From NCBI GenBank assembly GCA_937923575.1, contig CALDUL010000024.1, positions 1 to 64,000 on the forward strand: DNA of 64,000 nucleotides. Direction: 5' to 3'. Of the stretch, positions 8,903-17,624 are shown one piece after another. Position 1 is the first letter of the stretch, and each line of letters opens with the position of its first letter. This DNA comes from an uncultured Algimonas sp. (GTDB lineage Bacteria > Pseudomonadota > Alphaproteobacteria > Caulobacterales > Maricaulaceae). Below the pieces are notes generated by a model that searched no databases, had not been told where the DNA came from, and saw only the letters and a program-made list of their open reading frames with translations. Both the position numbers and the translations under genes were made by a program.

Positions 8903-11900
8903 GTGGAGCCTTCGCCCTGAATGTCCCACAACTCCAACTCATCATCGACCGAGGAGCGAACCTCATCCTTTGCGACGAGCCTGTCGATGGCGGCGATGTC
9001 TTCCAGATTGGTCTGCCGGACATCTTCGTAATAGTCGTTGAGCAGCAAGTGCCGCTTCTGACGCACCTCCGGGTCCTCGGGCGTACGGTAGATGGACGTG
9101 ACCTTGGGTGTGTAGACGAAGTCGCCCGCGCGCGAATACCGCGCCCAGAGGTTCCAGTCTTCCAGCTGCCAGAAATCCGGGTTGAAGCCACCAAAGCGCG
9201 TGAACAGATCGCGGCGGAAAATGATCGACTGGATAGGGATGAAGTTCTCGGTCAGCAGGCGCTCACGGTCATAGGGCCGGTTGTGCACGGCCGGCAATTC
9301 AAACCGCGTGATCTGCTGCTCCCCGTCTTCCTGTGCATGACTGTAGGCGTCCCAGGCGAGGGCGTAGGACGCGACGGCGTCGGGATTGATGTCGAGCGCG
9401 CGCACCAGCGTCTCGATATGATCGGCAAACAGCAGATCGTCATTGTCGAGCCAGCAGATGTACTCGCCGCGCGCCTTGGACGCGCCGTAATTGCCGCATT
9501 CGGAGCGGCCCCTGCCGGGAGACTTGAAGTAGCGGATGCGGTCGCGGCCATAGACCTCGGCCGTGCGCTCGACGATGTCGCGCCCGTCATCCGTTTTATC
9601 CTCGACGATGATGTGCTCGATATTGGGATAGGTCTGATTGAGAACGCAGGCCATCGCATTGCGCAAATGGATGTCCGACGGGCCATGGGTGCGCGTCACA
9701 ATGCTGATCAGTGGCAGGCGGCGATGCTCGGCCTTGCGGAAGGGCGGCCGCACCACATCCCCGCCAGGGCGGCCAATATCGTAGTCGAATTCGTTGAACG
9801 GAAAGGCGGCGCCGTACTTTTCGCGCTGCGCCTGGGGCACGCGGTTGCGCCAGAAATGCTTGCGGTTTTCGCGGACGATCTCGTTCACCTTGGCGAAGGC
9901 CGCGACGCGGACCGGATCGACCTCTCGGCGGTGGACCGATTTCAGCAGTGCCTCGCCCGCGCCGATGTCGCGCAACTCGCCGTAGCGGTAACGCATCAGC
10001 ACATTGGCAGCCGTCGAGCCGGAAAGCTGGTTGGGTCGCTTGGACAGATCTTCCAAATCGACATGATGGATAATCGCTGCGCGCGGGACATAGCGCAAGC
10101 GGTAGCCCTTGGACAGGAACCGATAGGACAGCTCCACATCTTCACCATACATGAAGATCGTCTTGTCATAACCGCCGACGTCCAAATAGGCGGAGCGCCG
10201 CAGCAACACGCAGGCATGCGCGTTCCAGTTCGTCAGCAAGGTGACAGGGTCATAATATTTCGGGTGCTCGTAGGGGGCCTGGCGAAATTCCCAGCACGCA
10301 ATATCCGGATCGTCCGCGACCGCGACCCGCACGGCCTCGCGCAGGGACGAGCGGTAGAACTCGATATCGACATTGGTCACTAGAACGAAATCGTCCTCGC
10401 TATCACGGATCGCCCAGTCATTGCCGGTGCCGTAACCCAGATTGGGCCGCTGCGAGAGCTTGAGGTTCCGGTAGCGATAGGCGTTCTTGGCGATAAAAGA
10501 CTCGATCCCCGTGATCGTGCCGTCGCTGGAGCCGTTGTCGACGAAGTGGACGCTGATCTTGTTCATCGGGTAGTCGAGGCTTTCCAGCGACACGAAGAAG
10601 TTCCACAGCCAGCCCTCGGAATTCCACGTCACGGCACTGATAGTGACATTGGGCAATTCTTTGTCGCGCAGGCGAGGCCCCAAGGTTGAGCGCATGAAGC
10701 CGCTTTCCAGCACCGTTGGCGCGGAAGCGGACAACTTACGCCTGGCCTCCAGAACGGAGGGAGAGCGCGAGCTTTCCAGATTGGCCTGGATATCCTCATT
10801 GCGCGCGATCTCGCGGAAATCCTTGCCGCCCACCAGGGCGAACATGACCCGTGATCGGTTGCGCCAGAGGTTGATGATGCGTCGCAGGGGCCGCGTCATG
10901 CGCCATGATGTGGAGTCCCGCAAGGCGTTGAGCTGAAGCTCGCGCGACTTGGAATGCTTGGCCTCGAAATCCAGCGTCCGTGTCAATTCCGCAAGCCGAT
11001 CGGCGTCCCGCTTGCTGCGCTCGGCATCGGCCAGCTGCCTGGCCCGGGCAGCCTTGCGTACGGCGCGAAGCCGGTCTTCCAGCGCATCCGCGCGAGACGC
11101 TTGCTCAGCGACTTCCCGGTGCAGCGAGACCATGCCCTCGGACAGGGACTGGACGGAGGCACGCTGCGTGGACAGTTCCGCCGCGGTCTCGCTGGCTTCA
11201 ACCTGAGTGGTCTTCAGCTTGCGGTCGAGGCGGCGCGCCTTGCGTGTTTTCGACTGCAGATCGGCGGACAATTTTTCATGCGCCGCCGTCGCTGCGGCGA
11301 GCGTCTCACCGAGCGACGCGATCTTCGCTTCGCGGGCGGCCAGCGTTTTTATCTGTGCCTCCAGCGTTTTGTCGCGCGCTGCGATGACTGCGTCGCGTTT
11401 AGACAGCGTGGCCTCGAAACGTTCCGTGTCTTGCGCCAGCCGGGCCTCGCTCTGGGCGCGGACCCCTTCTATTTCGCGGCTCAGCGCTTCGCCAGCTTGC
11501 ACCTGCTGCGCCAAGGCAGCCTTTGCCTGCCGGGCGGCCGCCTCCTTCTCATCGCGCGCCGCCTTTACCTGCTCGATGGCCGTCTTTGCCTGCTCGATGA
11601 CCGTCTCGCTCTGCCCCCGCGCCACACGCGCGAATGCGGCGTCCTGTTCTCGGGCCGCGCGAAGGGTTTCGATGTCGCGCGTCAGCCCGACGATGGTCTC
11701 GTCGTGCTGGCGAATGGTTTCGGCAAGCTCGGCCCCAAGCCGTTGCTGCAGGTTCTCATAGTCGTCGCTGAGTTCGGACCGAACGGCGTTCAGGACATCT
11801 GTTGCGTCGCGGAAACTCGTGTCGATCCGGCGCAAATCGGTCAGGGTGTCGCGTGTCGGAGGTTGCGGCGCATCGGAGCGGATCAGTTCGTAACTACGCC

Positions 11901-12615
11901 CAACCCAATCCCTGAGCTCGTCATGGTCGGTCCAATCCGGCTCTACATGGTGCCGCAAATCGGGGTTCAGAAAGCCTTCGGCATCGGTTTCGAAACGCTC
12001 GCCCGGATTGGCCAGTCCGAAATAGGCAAACATCTCGCGCACCACCTGCGTCCCCCGCGCCATCAATTGCGCATATTCGATGATGAAATGCGGGCGGGAA
12101 TATGTGCTGAGCTCGATGTCGATGACATGGCGGAGCCATTGCAGCGCACCGACATTGAGCGGAATTCCGTTTCTCGTCTTCAGGGATTGCGCCACTTCCA
12201 GCGGATTGCGCAAGGCGTGAACGACGTGCACGTTGAACCCAAGCTCCTCTAGGGACTCGATTGTAAGTCTGGCGAAACGCGCCGTGCGCGGCTCCTTGAT
12301 GACGATCAGGGGCTGGTCGTCGAAATCATCTGCAATGATCTCCGCGATCTGCTCGCCATACCATTGTGCATCCGCCTCGCCGTATTTGACGGGCGACATT
12401 GCATCCCAACTCTGTCCGAGCCGCGCCAGGAAGGCATCGTGCATGTTGGCCAGGCGCTGCGATTCCCAGTGGCCTGCCGTATTGCCCTCGCCTGCCTGGA
12501 TCAACTCCTTGGGTAGCGCCGCACCGGCATGCGATATCATCCGCGTCACCGCTGATGTGCCGCTCCGATGCATGCCAAGCACGATGATGCAGTTTCTCGG
12601 ATCAGTGGCGTCCAA
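8899..12615 (-). CDS. Fusion: sulfotransferase, long coiled coil, two GT2 glycosyltransferases
   Basis: The protein has 1238 residues. Residues ~8-260 form a sulfotransferase-like domain with a PAPS-type P-loop, LGMHRSGTSAVTR, and a later ALRNPLEVAQSL helix. Residues ~270-590 are a long charged, alanine-rich coiled coil, ending in a STSWRMTRPLRR segment that often precedes GT2 domains. The first GT2 spans ~650-890 (VTWNSEGW, FVDNGSSDG, TNVDIEF, MYGEDVELSYR). The second spans ~965-1200 (SIVTRTHGP, IIVEDKTDDG, WLDNDDLL, QLEDWNLWARY). It has no signal peptide and should be cytoplasmic, building and possibly sulfating a glycan for the Wzm/Wzt exporter it is coupled to. Start: MDATDPRNCI, just before the P-loop strand. 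The glycosyl donor and acceptor are unknown. Confidence 0.85.
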   Translation of the reverse strand: MDATDPRNCIIVLGMHRSGTSAVTRMISHAGAALPKELIQAGEGNTAGHWESQRLANMHDAFLARLGQSWDAMSPVKYGEADAQWYGEQIAEIIADDFDDQPLIVIKEPRTARFARLTIESLEELGFNVHVVHALRNPLEVAQSLKTRNGIPLNVGALQWLRHVIDIELSTYSRPHFIIEYAQLMARGTQVVREMFAYFGLANPGERFETDAEGFLNPDLRHHVEPDWTDHDELRDWVGRSYELIRSDAPQPPTRDTLTDLRRIDTSFRDATDVLNAVRSELSDDYENLQQRLGAELAETIRQHDETIVGLTRDIETLRAAREQDAAFARVARGQSETVIEQAKTAIEQVKAARDEKEAAARQAKAALAQQVQAGEALSREIEGVRAQSEARLAQDTERFEATLSKRDAVIAARDKTLEAQIKTLAAREAKIASLGETLAAATAAHEKLSADLQSKTRKARRLDRKLKTTQVEASETAAELSTQRASVQSLSEGMVSLHREVAEQASRADALEDRLRAVRKAARARQLADAERSKRDADRLAELTRTLDFEAKHSKSRELQLNALRDSTSWRMTRPLRRIINLWRNRSRVMFALVGGKDFREIARNEDIQANLESSRSPSVLEARRKLSASAPTVLESGFMRSTLGPRLRDKELPNVTISAVTWNSEGWLWNFFVSLESLDYPMNKISVHFVDNGSSDGTITGIESFIAKNAYRYRNLKLSQRPNLGYGTGNDWAIRDSEDDFVLVTNVDIEFYRSSLREAVRVAVADDPDIACWEFRQAPYEHPKYYDPVTLLTNWNAHACVLLRRSAYLDVGGYDKTIFMYGEDVELSYRFLSKGYRLRYVPRAAIIHHVDLEDLSKRPNQLSGSTAANVLMRYRYGELRDIGAGEALLKSVHRREVDPVRVAAFAKVNEIVRENRKHFWRNRVPQAQREKYGAAFPFNEFDYDIGRPGGDVVRPPFRKAEHRRLPLISIVTRTHGPSDIHLRNAMACVLNQTYPNIEHIIVEDKTDDGRDIVERTAEVYGRDRIRYFKSPGRGRSECGNYGASKARGEYICWLDNDDLLFADHIETLVRALDINPDAVASYALAWDAYSHAQEDGEQQITRFELPAVHNRPYDRERLLTENFIPIQSIIFRRDLFTRFGGFNPDFWQLEDWNLWARYSRAGDFVYTPKVTSIYRTPEDPEVRQKRHLLLNDYYEDVRQTNLEDIAAIDRLVAKDEVRSSVDDELELWDIQGEGST

Positions 12616-12766
12616 TGGATCAATCTCGTTGTGTTAATCGGCGCCAGGCGGGTTCGCAATGTCCAGACCTGCGTCCTGCGCCCCGCAGAACTCGCGTCTA
12701 ATACCGACTCGCTGCGCGCCCATCAACACTTAACCTCTTCCAAGGCGCAGACGACGGGGTGCGACG

Positions 12767-12789
12767 CTTCCAACGCGAATTCTTGGAAG
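12767..12789 (-). terminator. Inverted repeat downstream of rfbC (possible terminator)
   Basis: CTTCCAA and TTGGAAG, perfect 7-base arms around a 9-base spacer, lie just beyond the rfbC stop. No clear T-run follows on the minus strand, so rho-independent termination is uncertain. Confidence 0.3.
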
Positions 12790-12801
12790 GCGACGCGTAT
12801 C

Positions 12802-13356
12802 TTAAAAAGGCGTTGTCCATTCACTGAATTGCGGGGCTGTCGTATCTTTGGCGCTCAGCACCGCATCATCGTCCGCAATGCCCCAGTCCAAACCGAGCTC
12901 TGGGCTGTTCCATAAGACGTTTCCATCACATTCAGCGGAGTAGTAGTTCGTCACCTTATAGGCGACGAGAGTATCGGGTTGTTGAGTCGCGAAGCCGTGA
13001 AGGAAGCCGGCCGGCACAAAGAGCTGATGGTGGTTTTCGTCGTTCAGCTCGACGCGCAGATGCTGCCCGAAAGTCGGAGAGCCGGAACGGACATCGACGA
13101 TGATGTCCACGATCGAACCGACCAGGCAACGCACCAGCTTTCCCTGTGCGAAGGGTGGCGACTGGTAGTGAAGCCCGCGAACCGTGCCCGCCTGTGCGGA
13201 GAAAGATTGATTGTCCTGAACGAAGGACACCTCGCGGCCCGCCGCCTCATTGAAGGCGCTCTCGCGGAAGCTCTCATAGAAATACCCCCGGTCATCGCCG
13301 AATAGTCTCGGCTCTACCAGCAGGGGTCCAACCATGTCGAAGGTCGTGATTTTCAT
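12802..13356 (-). CDS. rfbC: dTDP-4-dehydrorhamnose 3,5-epimerase
   Basis: The 184-residue protein has the normal length and a complete RmlC cupin. It epimerises C3 and C5 of dTDP-4-keto-6-deoxyglucose, the third step of dTDP-L-rhamnose synthesis in the cytoplasm. Characteristic stretches are DDRGYFYESF near the start, FVQDNQSFS, and GTVRGLHYQ, which carries the catalytic histidine, then VPAGFLHGF and VAYKVTNYY. It lies on the same strand as rfbD, rfbA and rfbB but is separated from rfbD by the plus-strand pyrophosphatase gene, so it has its own promoter or the insert interrupted an operon. The order on the minus strand is B-A-D-C. Confidence 0.95.
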   Translation of the reverse strand: MKITTFDMVGPLLVEPRLFGDDRGYFYESFRESAFNEAAGREVSFVQDNQSFSAQAGTVRGLHYQSPPFAQGKLVRCLVGSIVDIIVDVRSGSPTFGQHLRVELNDENHHQLFVPAGFLHGFATQQPDTLVAYKVTNYYSAECDGNVLWNSPELGLDWGIADDDAVLSAKDTTAPQFSEWTTPF

Positions 13357-13419
13357 GGCAAGCTCCTATAGGACAAGACGCGGCCCCTTAGCGCCGAGAT
13401 GATTTGGAAGATATAGCCT

Positions 13420-14094
13420 GTGTCCCCTTTTGCCAAAACGCTCGCGCTTTGCGCGGCATTCGCGCTCACGGCGTGCCAACCGCCTGATACCCAAACTATG
13501 GTCGACACTCCGAGCGGCACGGATGCGATCGAAGGTCGTGCGCATTTCATCGATGGCTACTCCGCTCGCGGAGACACGCCCGGCACGGTGCGGGTCGTGA
13601 TCGAGATACCGACGGGTACCACGCAGAAATGGGAAGTGGACAAGGCGGACGGACTCTTGCGTTGGGAAATACGCGACGGCCGGCCGCGCTTGATCGACTA
13701 TCTCGGCTATCCCGGAAACTATGGCATGGTGCCGCGTACGCTGCTGGCATCAGACGATGGCGGCGACGGCGATCCGCTCGACGTGCTCGTGCTCGGCCCT
13801 CCTATGGAACGCGGCGCCGTGGTCGAAGCGCGCATCATCGGCGTGCTCAATCTGCTCGACGGCGGGGAACAGGACGACAAACTCGTGGCCGTGATGGACG
13901 ATACGGCCTTCGCGCAAGTCACGACGATTGCAGAGCTGCGCCGGAGTCATCCAGGCGTGACCGACATCGTGGAAACCTGGTTCACCAGCTACAAGGGACC
14001 TGGGGAGATGACATCGTCGGGTTACGGCGAAGCGGCGGCCGCCGACGTCATACTTACCCGCGCCGTAAACACCTATGCCAGCAAGGCCGATTAG
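13420..14094 (+). CDS. Inorganic pyrophosphatase with lipoprotein signal
   Basis: The 224-residue family I pyrophosphatase hydrolyses PPi to phosphate. The active-site signature DGDPLDVLVLG is present, with YPGNYGMVP and DDKLVAV as expected. It begins with a GTG preceded by GGAAG at 9 bases, and the N-terminus (LALCAAFALTAC) is a lipoprotein signal with the lipobox LTAC. The mature enzyme would therefore be anchored in the periplasm, unlike the cytoplasmic housekeeping Ppa (~176 residues). It lies on the plus strand between rfbC and rfbD. RfbA releases PPi, but in the cytoplasm, so a pathway link is doubtful. An internal ATG at codon 27 could give a cytosolic form, but the catalytic domain starts only just after it. 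Confidence 0.85.
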   Translation: MSPFAKTLALCAAFALTACQPPDTQTMVDTPSGTDAIEGRAHFIDGYSARGDTPGTVRVVIEIPTGTTQKWEVDKADGLLRWEIRDGRPRLIDYLGYPGNYGMVPRTLLASDDGGDGDPLDVLVLGPPMERGAVVEARIIGVLNLLDGGEQDDKLVAVMDDTAFAQVTTIAELRRSHPGVTDIVETWFTSYKGPGEMTSSGYGEAAAADVILTRAVNTYASKAD

Positions 14095-14124
14095 TTCGGC
14101 CTCCGGGCTGGTCCTTGGGCGGCG

Positions 14125-15006
14125 CTAGTCAGCTCTCAAAGCTTTGTTCAGGGCGATGCGCCAATCACGCAGGGGATGGTCCATCACCGCCTCGAACCGC
14201 GATATATCCATGACGGAATAGGCCGGGCGCTTGGCCGGCGTGGGGTATTCGCTCGACGGTATGGCGGTGACGGCCACCGCCTTCCCTGCCGCGTCGAAGA
14301 TGGCCGTCGCGAACTGCGCCCAGCTGATCGGATCGCCCGAATTGCTGACATGATATATCCCCGCCAGCGACGGGTCCTGCGCCAGCCGGTCCAAGGCAGC
14401 TAGAGCTGCCGCAGCGAGATCGTCCGTATGGGTCGGGCGACCGATCTGGTCCCCGACGACGGAAAGCGCATCGCGCGTTTCAGCCAGCCGCAGCATGGTC
14501 GTGACAAAATTCTTGTTCGACGTGTCGTAGACCCACGAGGTCCGAAGGATCGCGGCGACCGCACCCGCCGCGAGAATTGCCGTCTCGCCGTCGCGCTTTG
14601 ACACGCCATAGGCATTGAGCGGGTCGGTCGCCTGATCCGGCGTGTAGGGCGCGGTCGCATCCCCCTTGAAGACATAGTCCGTCGAAATATGCACAAGCGG
14701 CAAGCCTCGCGCAGCGCAGGCCCGCGCGATCACGCCGGGCGCATGCGCATTGACGCGCATGGCCGTTTCAAGATCGTCTTCGGCCGCATCGACGGCCGTG
14801 TAGGCAGCCGCGTTGATGACACCGTCAACACCGCCGTCTTCGTTCAAGATCCCGGCGAGCTGCATCTCCAGCGCATCCGAGGCCAGATCCAGCTGTTCGC
14901 GCCAGACTCCGACAGCGTTCGGGCGGGCGCGCATCAGGGCTTGGCCAAGTTGCCCGCGAGAGCCGATGATGAGGGGGCGAAGGGCGGAAGGAGGCATAGC
15001 GGTCAT
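14125..15006 (-). CDS. rfbD: dTDP-4-dehydrorhamnose reductase
   Basis: This NAD(P)H-dependent SDR-type reductase makes dTDP-L-rhamnose from the 4-keto sugar. The N-terminal cofactor loop reads LIIGSRGQLGQAL. Further RmlD hallmarks are NAAAYTAVDAAEDD, STDYVFKGD with the catalytic region, YGVSKRDGE carrying Y-x-x-x-K, and RTSWVYD. The tracked ORF reaches 15096. I choose the ATG at 15006 (MTAMPPSAL) because AGGA lies 8 bases upstream and the extra N-terminus is not family-like; the true start could also be the ATG three codons later. It is divergent from the DUF2793 gene on the plus strand. Confidence 0.92.
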   Translation of the reverse strand: MTAMPPSALRPLIIGSRGQLGQALMRARPNAVGVWREQLDLASDALEMQLAGILNEDGGVDGVINAAAYTAVDAAEDDLETAMRVNAHAPGVIARACAARGLPLVHISTDYVFKGDATAPYTPDQATDPLNAYGVSKRDGETAILAAGAVAAILRTSWVYDTSNKNFVTTMLRLAETRDALSVVGDQIGRPTHTDDLAAAALAALDRLAQDPSLAGIYHVSNSGDPISWAQFATAIFDAAGKAVAVTAIPSSEYPTPAKRPAYSVMDISRFEAVMDHPLRDWRIALNKALRAD

Positions 15007-15153
15007 AGCGGCGTCCTGCCCCATCGGAGCCGAACAATCCACGGCTACGCGTTTCAAATCGTCCACATCCACGCGGTTTTCGTCAGACCGATCCACCCTT
15101 TGGAGACCCGTCCATAGGGTTCAATCCTTCGCAATCAACGACAAGAACTCTCC

Positions 15154-16671
15154 ATGACACAACCGACGCCCCCGCCCGCTGCTCCCTCTCGCCCCGTCGC
15201 ATTGGTGACGGAAGGCGGAAGCCTTCAACCAATCATCCACGGAGGCCCGCACACGACGCGGCTGGGCCTGCCCCAGCTCCAGCCTGCCCAGGCGCGCAAA
15301 TCGCAAACCGTCAATGAGGCGCTGGCGGGTCTGGACAGCGTCGTGCAGCTCACCTTCGCGCAAAGCGGCGTGAGCACGCTTTCCAGCGACCCGGAACCCG
15401 CCCCCGGCGAAGCCCGAACGCTGGGCTTACAGCCCGACGCGCCGCTGCAGGATTTTGCACACGCCATCGCCTGCTGGAATGCGGACGCGCGGAGCTGGTC
15501 CCTCACCCGGCCCGCCTCCGGCTGGCGGGCCTATGACATGCAGGGCGGCGGGCTCGTGGTTTTCGACGGCGCGGGCTGGACACCGGTCGGAGGCCAACCC
15601 ATCGGCCTTGAGCGCTTGTCCATTGGGCAGGGATCAGACCCTGTCGACGACGGCAATGCGCTAAGCGTTTCCGGCACGTCGACCCTGCTGAGTGCACCGA
15701 CCGATAAGGCAGAGGGCGCGTCGCACCGGCTATCGATTAATTCCAGCGGCACGGACCAAACCGCGTCCATCGTTTTTCAATCGGACTTTACGGGTCGGGC
15801 AGAAATCGGCCTCACGGGGTCGGACGCTCTGACCTTCAAGGTCAGTGACGGGACGCAATGGCGGACGGCACTGACCCTCGATGCCGCGAGCGGCGCAGTG
15901 GACATGCCGCTGACACCCAAACGCGAAGTCCTGACATCCGCGCGCCAATATTTCGTGGCAGAGGGCGGTCATGACGCCAATGACGGGCTGAGTGCAGACG
16001 CACCCAAGCGCACCATCCAGTCGGCCGTCGATCAGGCACTGCGTGTCGATGCCGCCGGATACACCGTCAGCATTCTCGTTTCCGTCGGCACCTATGCGCG
16101 TGTGCGCATCGGGCGACCCATGTTCGATGGCGGCAAGCTGGTCCTCGTCGGCGACACGTCCAACCCATCCGCGGTCAGGATCGAGGGCGGCAGTTCGCCC
16201 GCCATGCTGGTGGATGCCGTCGGCGCGCGCGTACAGATTTCCGGCATGAGCTTGGGCGGCATCGTCGGGCTATGGGCACGGAACGGCTCCGTGGTCAGCC
16301 TTGCCGACCACGTGGCCTTTGAAGCCTGCGCCTCGCGCCAGATCAGCGCGGACAACCGCGCCGTCATCGACGGTACCGGGACGTTCACCTTCGAAGGGGA
16401 CGGCGCCATGTGCCTGCTGGCCAGCACCTTCGCCCATATACAGATTGCCCACTCCAATGTGACGCTGACGGATACGCCCGCCTATTCCAACGCCTTCATC
16501 CACTGCGCGTCCATGGGGCAGGTCTCGTTCCAGGGAAACACGGTGAACGGCAGCGCGACGGGTCCGCGTTTTCGCTGCAGCGGCAACAGCCTCGTCAAGA
16601 CGGGCAACAATCCGGATGGCCTGCCCGGCCACGTCGCGGGTGCCGCGACATCGGGCGGCGTGATCACCTAG
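15154..16671 (+). CDS. DUF2793-type protein with beta-helix, tail-fibre-like
   Basis: The 505-residue protein has no signal peptide. Residues ~34-140 match DUF2793 by eye: TTRLGLPQLQPAQARKSQTVNEAL, then a tryptophan-rich section (SWSLTRPASGWRAYDM, VFDGAGWTPVG). DUF2793 is known from phage and gene-transfer-agent tail or adhesion proteins of alphaproteobacteria. Residues ~140-270 are a serine/threonine-rich linker. From ~270, YFVAEGGHDANDGLSADAPKRTIQSAV begins a right-handed beta-helix running to the end, as in tailspikes and carbohydrate-active proteins. No phage genes flank it. It sits alone on the plus strand between rfbD and rfbA, its stop codon overlapping that of rfbA. It may be a captured receptor-binding protein or a surface protein recognising the rhamnose polymer. 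Confidence 0.6.
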   Translation: MTQPTPPPAAPSRPVALVTEGGSLQPIIHGGPHTTRLGLPQLQPAQARKSQTVNEALAGLDSVVQLTFAQSGVSTLSSDPEPAPGEARTLGLQPDAPLQDFAHAIACWNADARSWSLTRPASGWRAYDMQGGGLVVFDGAGWTPVGGQPIGLERLSIGQGSDPVDDGNALSVSGTSTLLSAPTDKAEGASHRLSINSSGTDQTASIVFQSDFTGRAEIGLTGSDALTFKVSDGTQWRTALTLDAASGAVDMPLTPKREVLTSARQYFVAEGGHDANDGLSADAPKRTIQSAVDQALRVDAAGYTVSILVSVGTYARVRIGRPMFDGGKLVLVGDTSNPSAVRIEGGSSPAMLVDAVGARVQISGMSLGGIVGLWARNGSVVSLADHVAFEACASRQISADNRAVIDGTGTFTFEGDGAMCLLASTFAHIQIAHSNVTLTDTPAYSNAFIHCASMGQVSFQGNTVNGSATGPRFRCSGNSLVKTGNNPDGLPGHVAGAATSGGVIT

Positions 16672-17552
16672 GCCTTGCGTCGGCGCTCCAGCAGCCGCAG
16701 CAGATATTTGCCGTATCCCGACTTGACCAAGGGCTCCGCGACGGCGCGCAATTGCGCGTCGTCGATCCAGCCCTTTTGCCAGGCGATCGCTTCAGGACAG
16801 CAGATGCGGCGACCTTGGCGCTGCTCCATGATGCCGACGAATTGCGACGCATTGAGCATGTCGGCGTGGGTACCCGTATCGAGCCACGCGGTGCCCTCGT
16901 CCAGCAGCTCGACCTTGAGCGCGTCGTGATCGAGATAGATCTGGTTCAGTGCGGTGATCTCCAATTCGCCGCGGGCGGACGGCGTGACCTGCTTGGCATA
17001 AGCCGACGCGTTCTGGTCGTAGAAATAGAGACCCGTCACAGCGTAGTTGGACGCGGGGTTTTCCGGTTTCTCCTCGATAGAAATGACCTTTTGGTTGTCG
17101 TCGAAACCGACCACGCCATAGGCCGATGGTTCCTTGACGTGATAGCCGAACACCACCGCGCCCTCTTCGACGGCGGCCGCCGAACGGATCGCGTCATCGA
17201 AGTCGTCGCCGAAAAACAGGTTGTCGCCCAGCACCAAGGCCGAGTGGTCGCCGTCGAGAAAGTCCTCCGCAATGATCAGCGCCTGCGCCAGCCCGTCCGG
17301 GCTCGGCTGGACCGCATATTGGATGTTCATGCCGATGCGCGACCCATCGCCGAGCAGATGCTTGAACTGCGGCTGGTCCTGCGGCGTCGTGATGATCAGC
17401 ACCTCGCGCATGCCCGCCTCCATGAGAACGGAAAGCGGATAGTAGATCATCGGCTTGTCGAAGATCGGCATGAGCTGCTTGGAGACCGAAATGGTCGCCG
17501 GGTGCAGCCGCGATCCCGTGCCGCCCGCGAGTATGATGCCTTTGCGGTTCAT
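16668..17552 (-). CDS. rfbA: Glucose-1-phosphate thymidylyltransferase
   Basis: The 294-residue protein has the normal RmlA length. It joins dTTP and glucose-1-phosphate to give dTDP-glucose and PPi, the first step of dTDP-rhamnose synthesis. The nucleotide-binding start KGIILAGGTGSRLHPAT is complete, followed by SKQLMPIFDKPMIYYPLS, LVLGDNLFFGDDF and RGELEITALNQIYL. It is downstream of rfbB with a 72-base gap on the same strand. Its TAG overlaps the stop of the plus-strand DUF2793 gene within a single CTAG. Confidence 0.96.
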   Translation of the reverse strand: MNRKGIILAGGTGSRLHPATISVSKQLMPIFDKPMIYYPLSVLMEAGMREVLIITTPQDQPQFKHLLGDGSRIGMNIQYAVQPSPDGLAQALIIAEDFLDGDHSALVLGDNLFFGDDFDDAIRSAAAVEEGAVVFGYHVKEPSAYGVVGFDDNQKVISIEEKPENPASNYAVTGLYFYDQNASAYAKQVTPSARGELEITALNQIYLDHDALKVELLDEGTAWLDTGTHADMLNASQFVGIMEQRQGRRICCPEAIAWQKGWIDDAQLRAVAEPLVKSGYGKYLLRLLERRRKA

Positions 17553-17624
17553 GGTCGTCGTCCTTTTGCGCTAGGGCCGTTCACCGAATGGCGTGACAGC
17601 CTGGCGGTCAATCAAGCTGGAGGT

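Noticed and set aside
10954-12252. 432-residue plus-strand ORF
   Set aside because: Antisense to the coiled-coil and sulfotransferase parts of the fusion gene; its cysteine/leucine/arginine-rich repeats mirror the coiled-coil codons.
15154-16671. Prophage or complete gene transfer agent
   Set aside because: Only one tail-fibre-like gene is present; no capsid, terminase, portal or integrase genes occur anywhere in the window.
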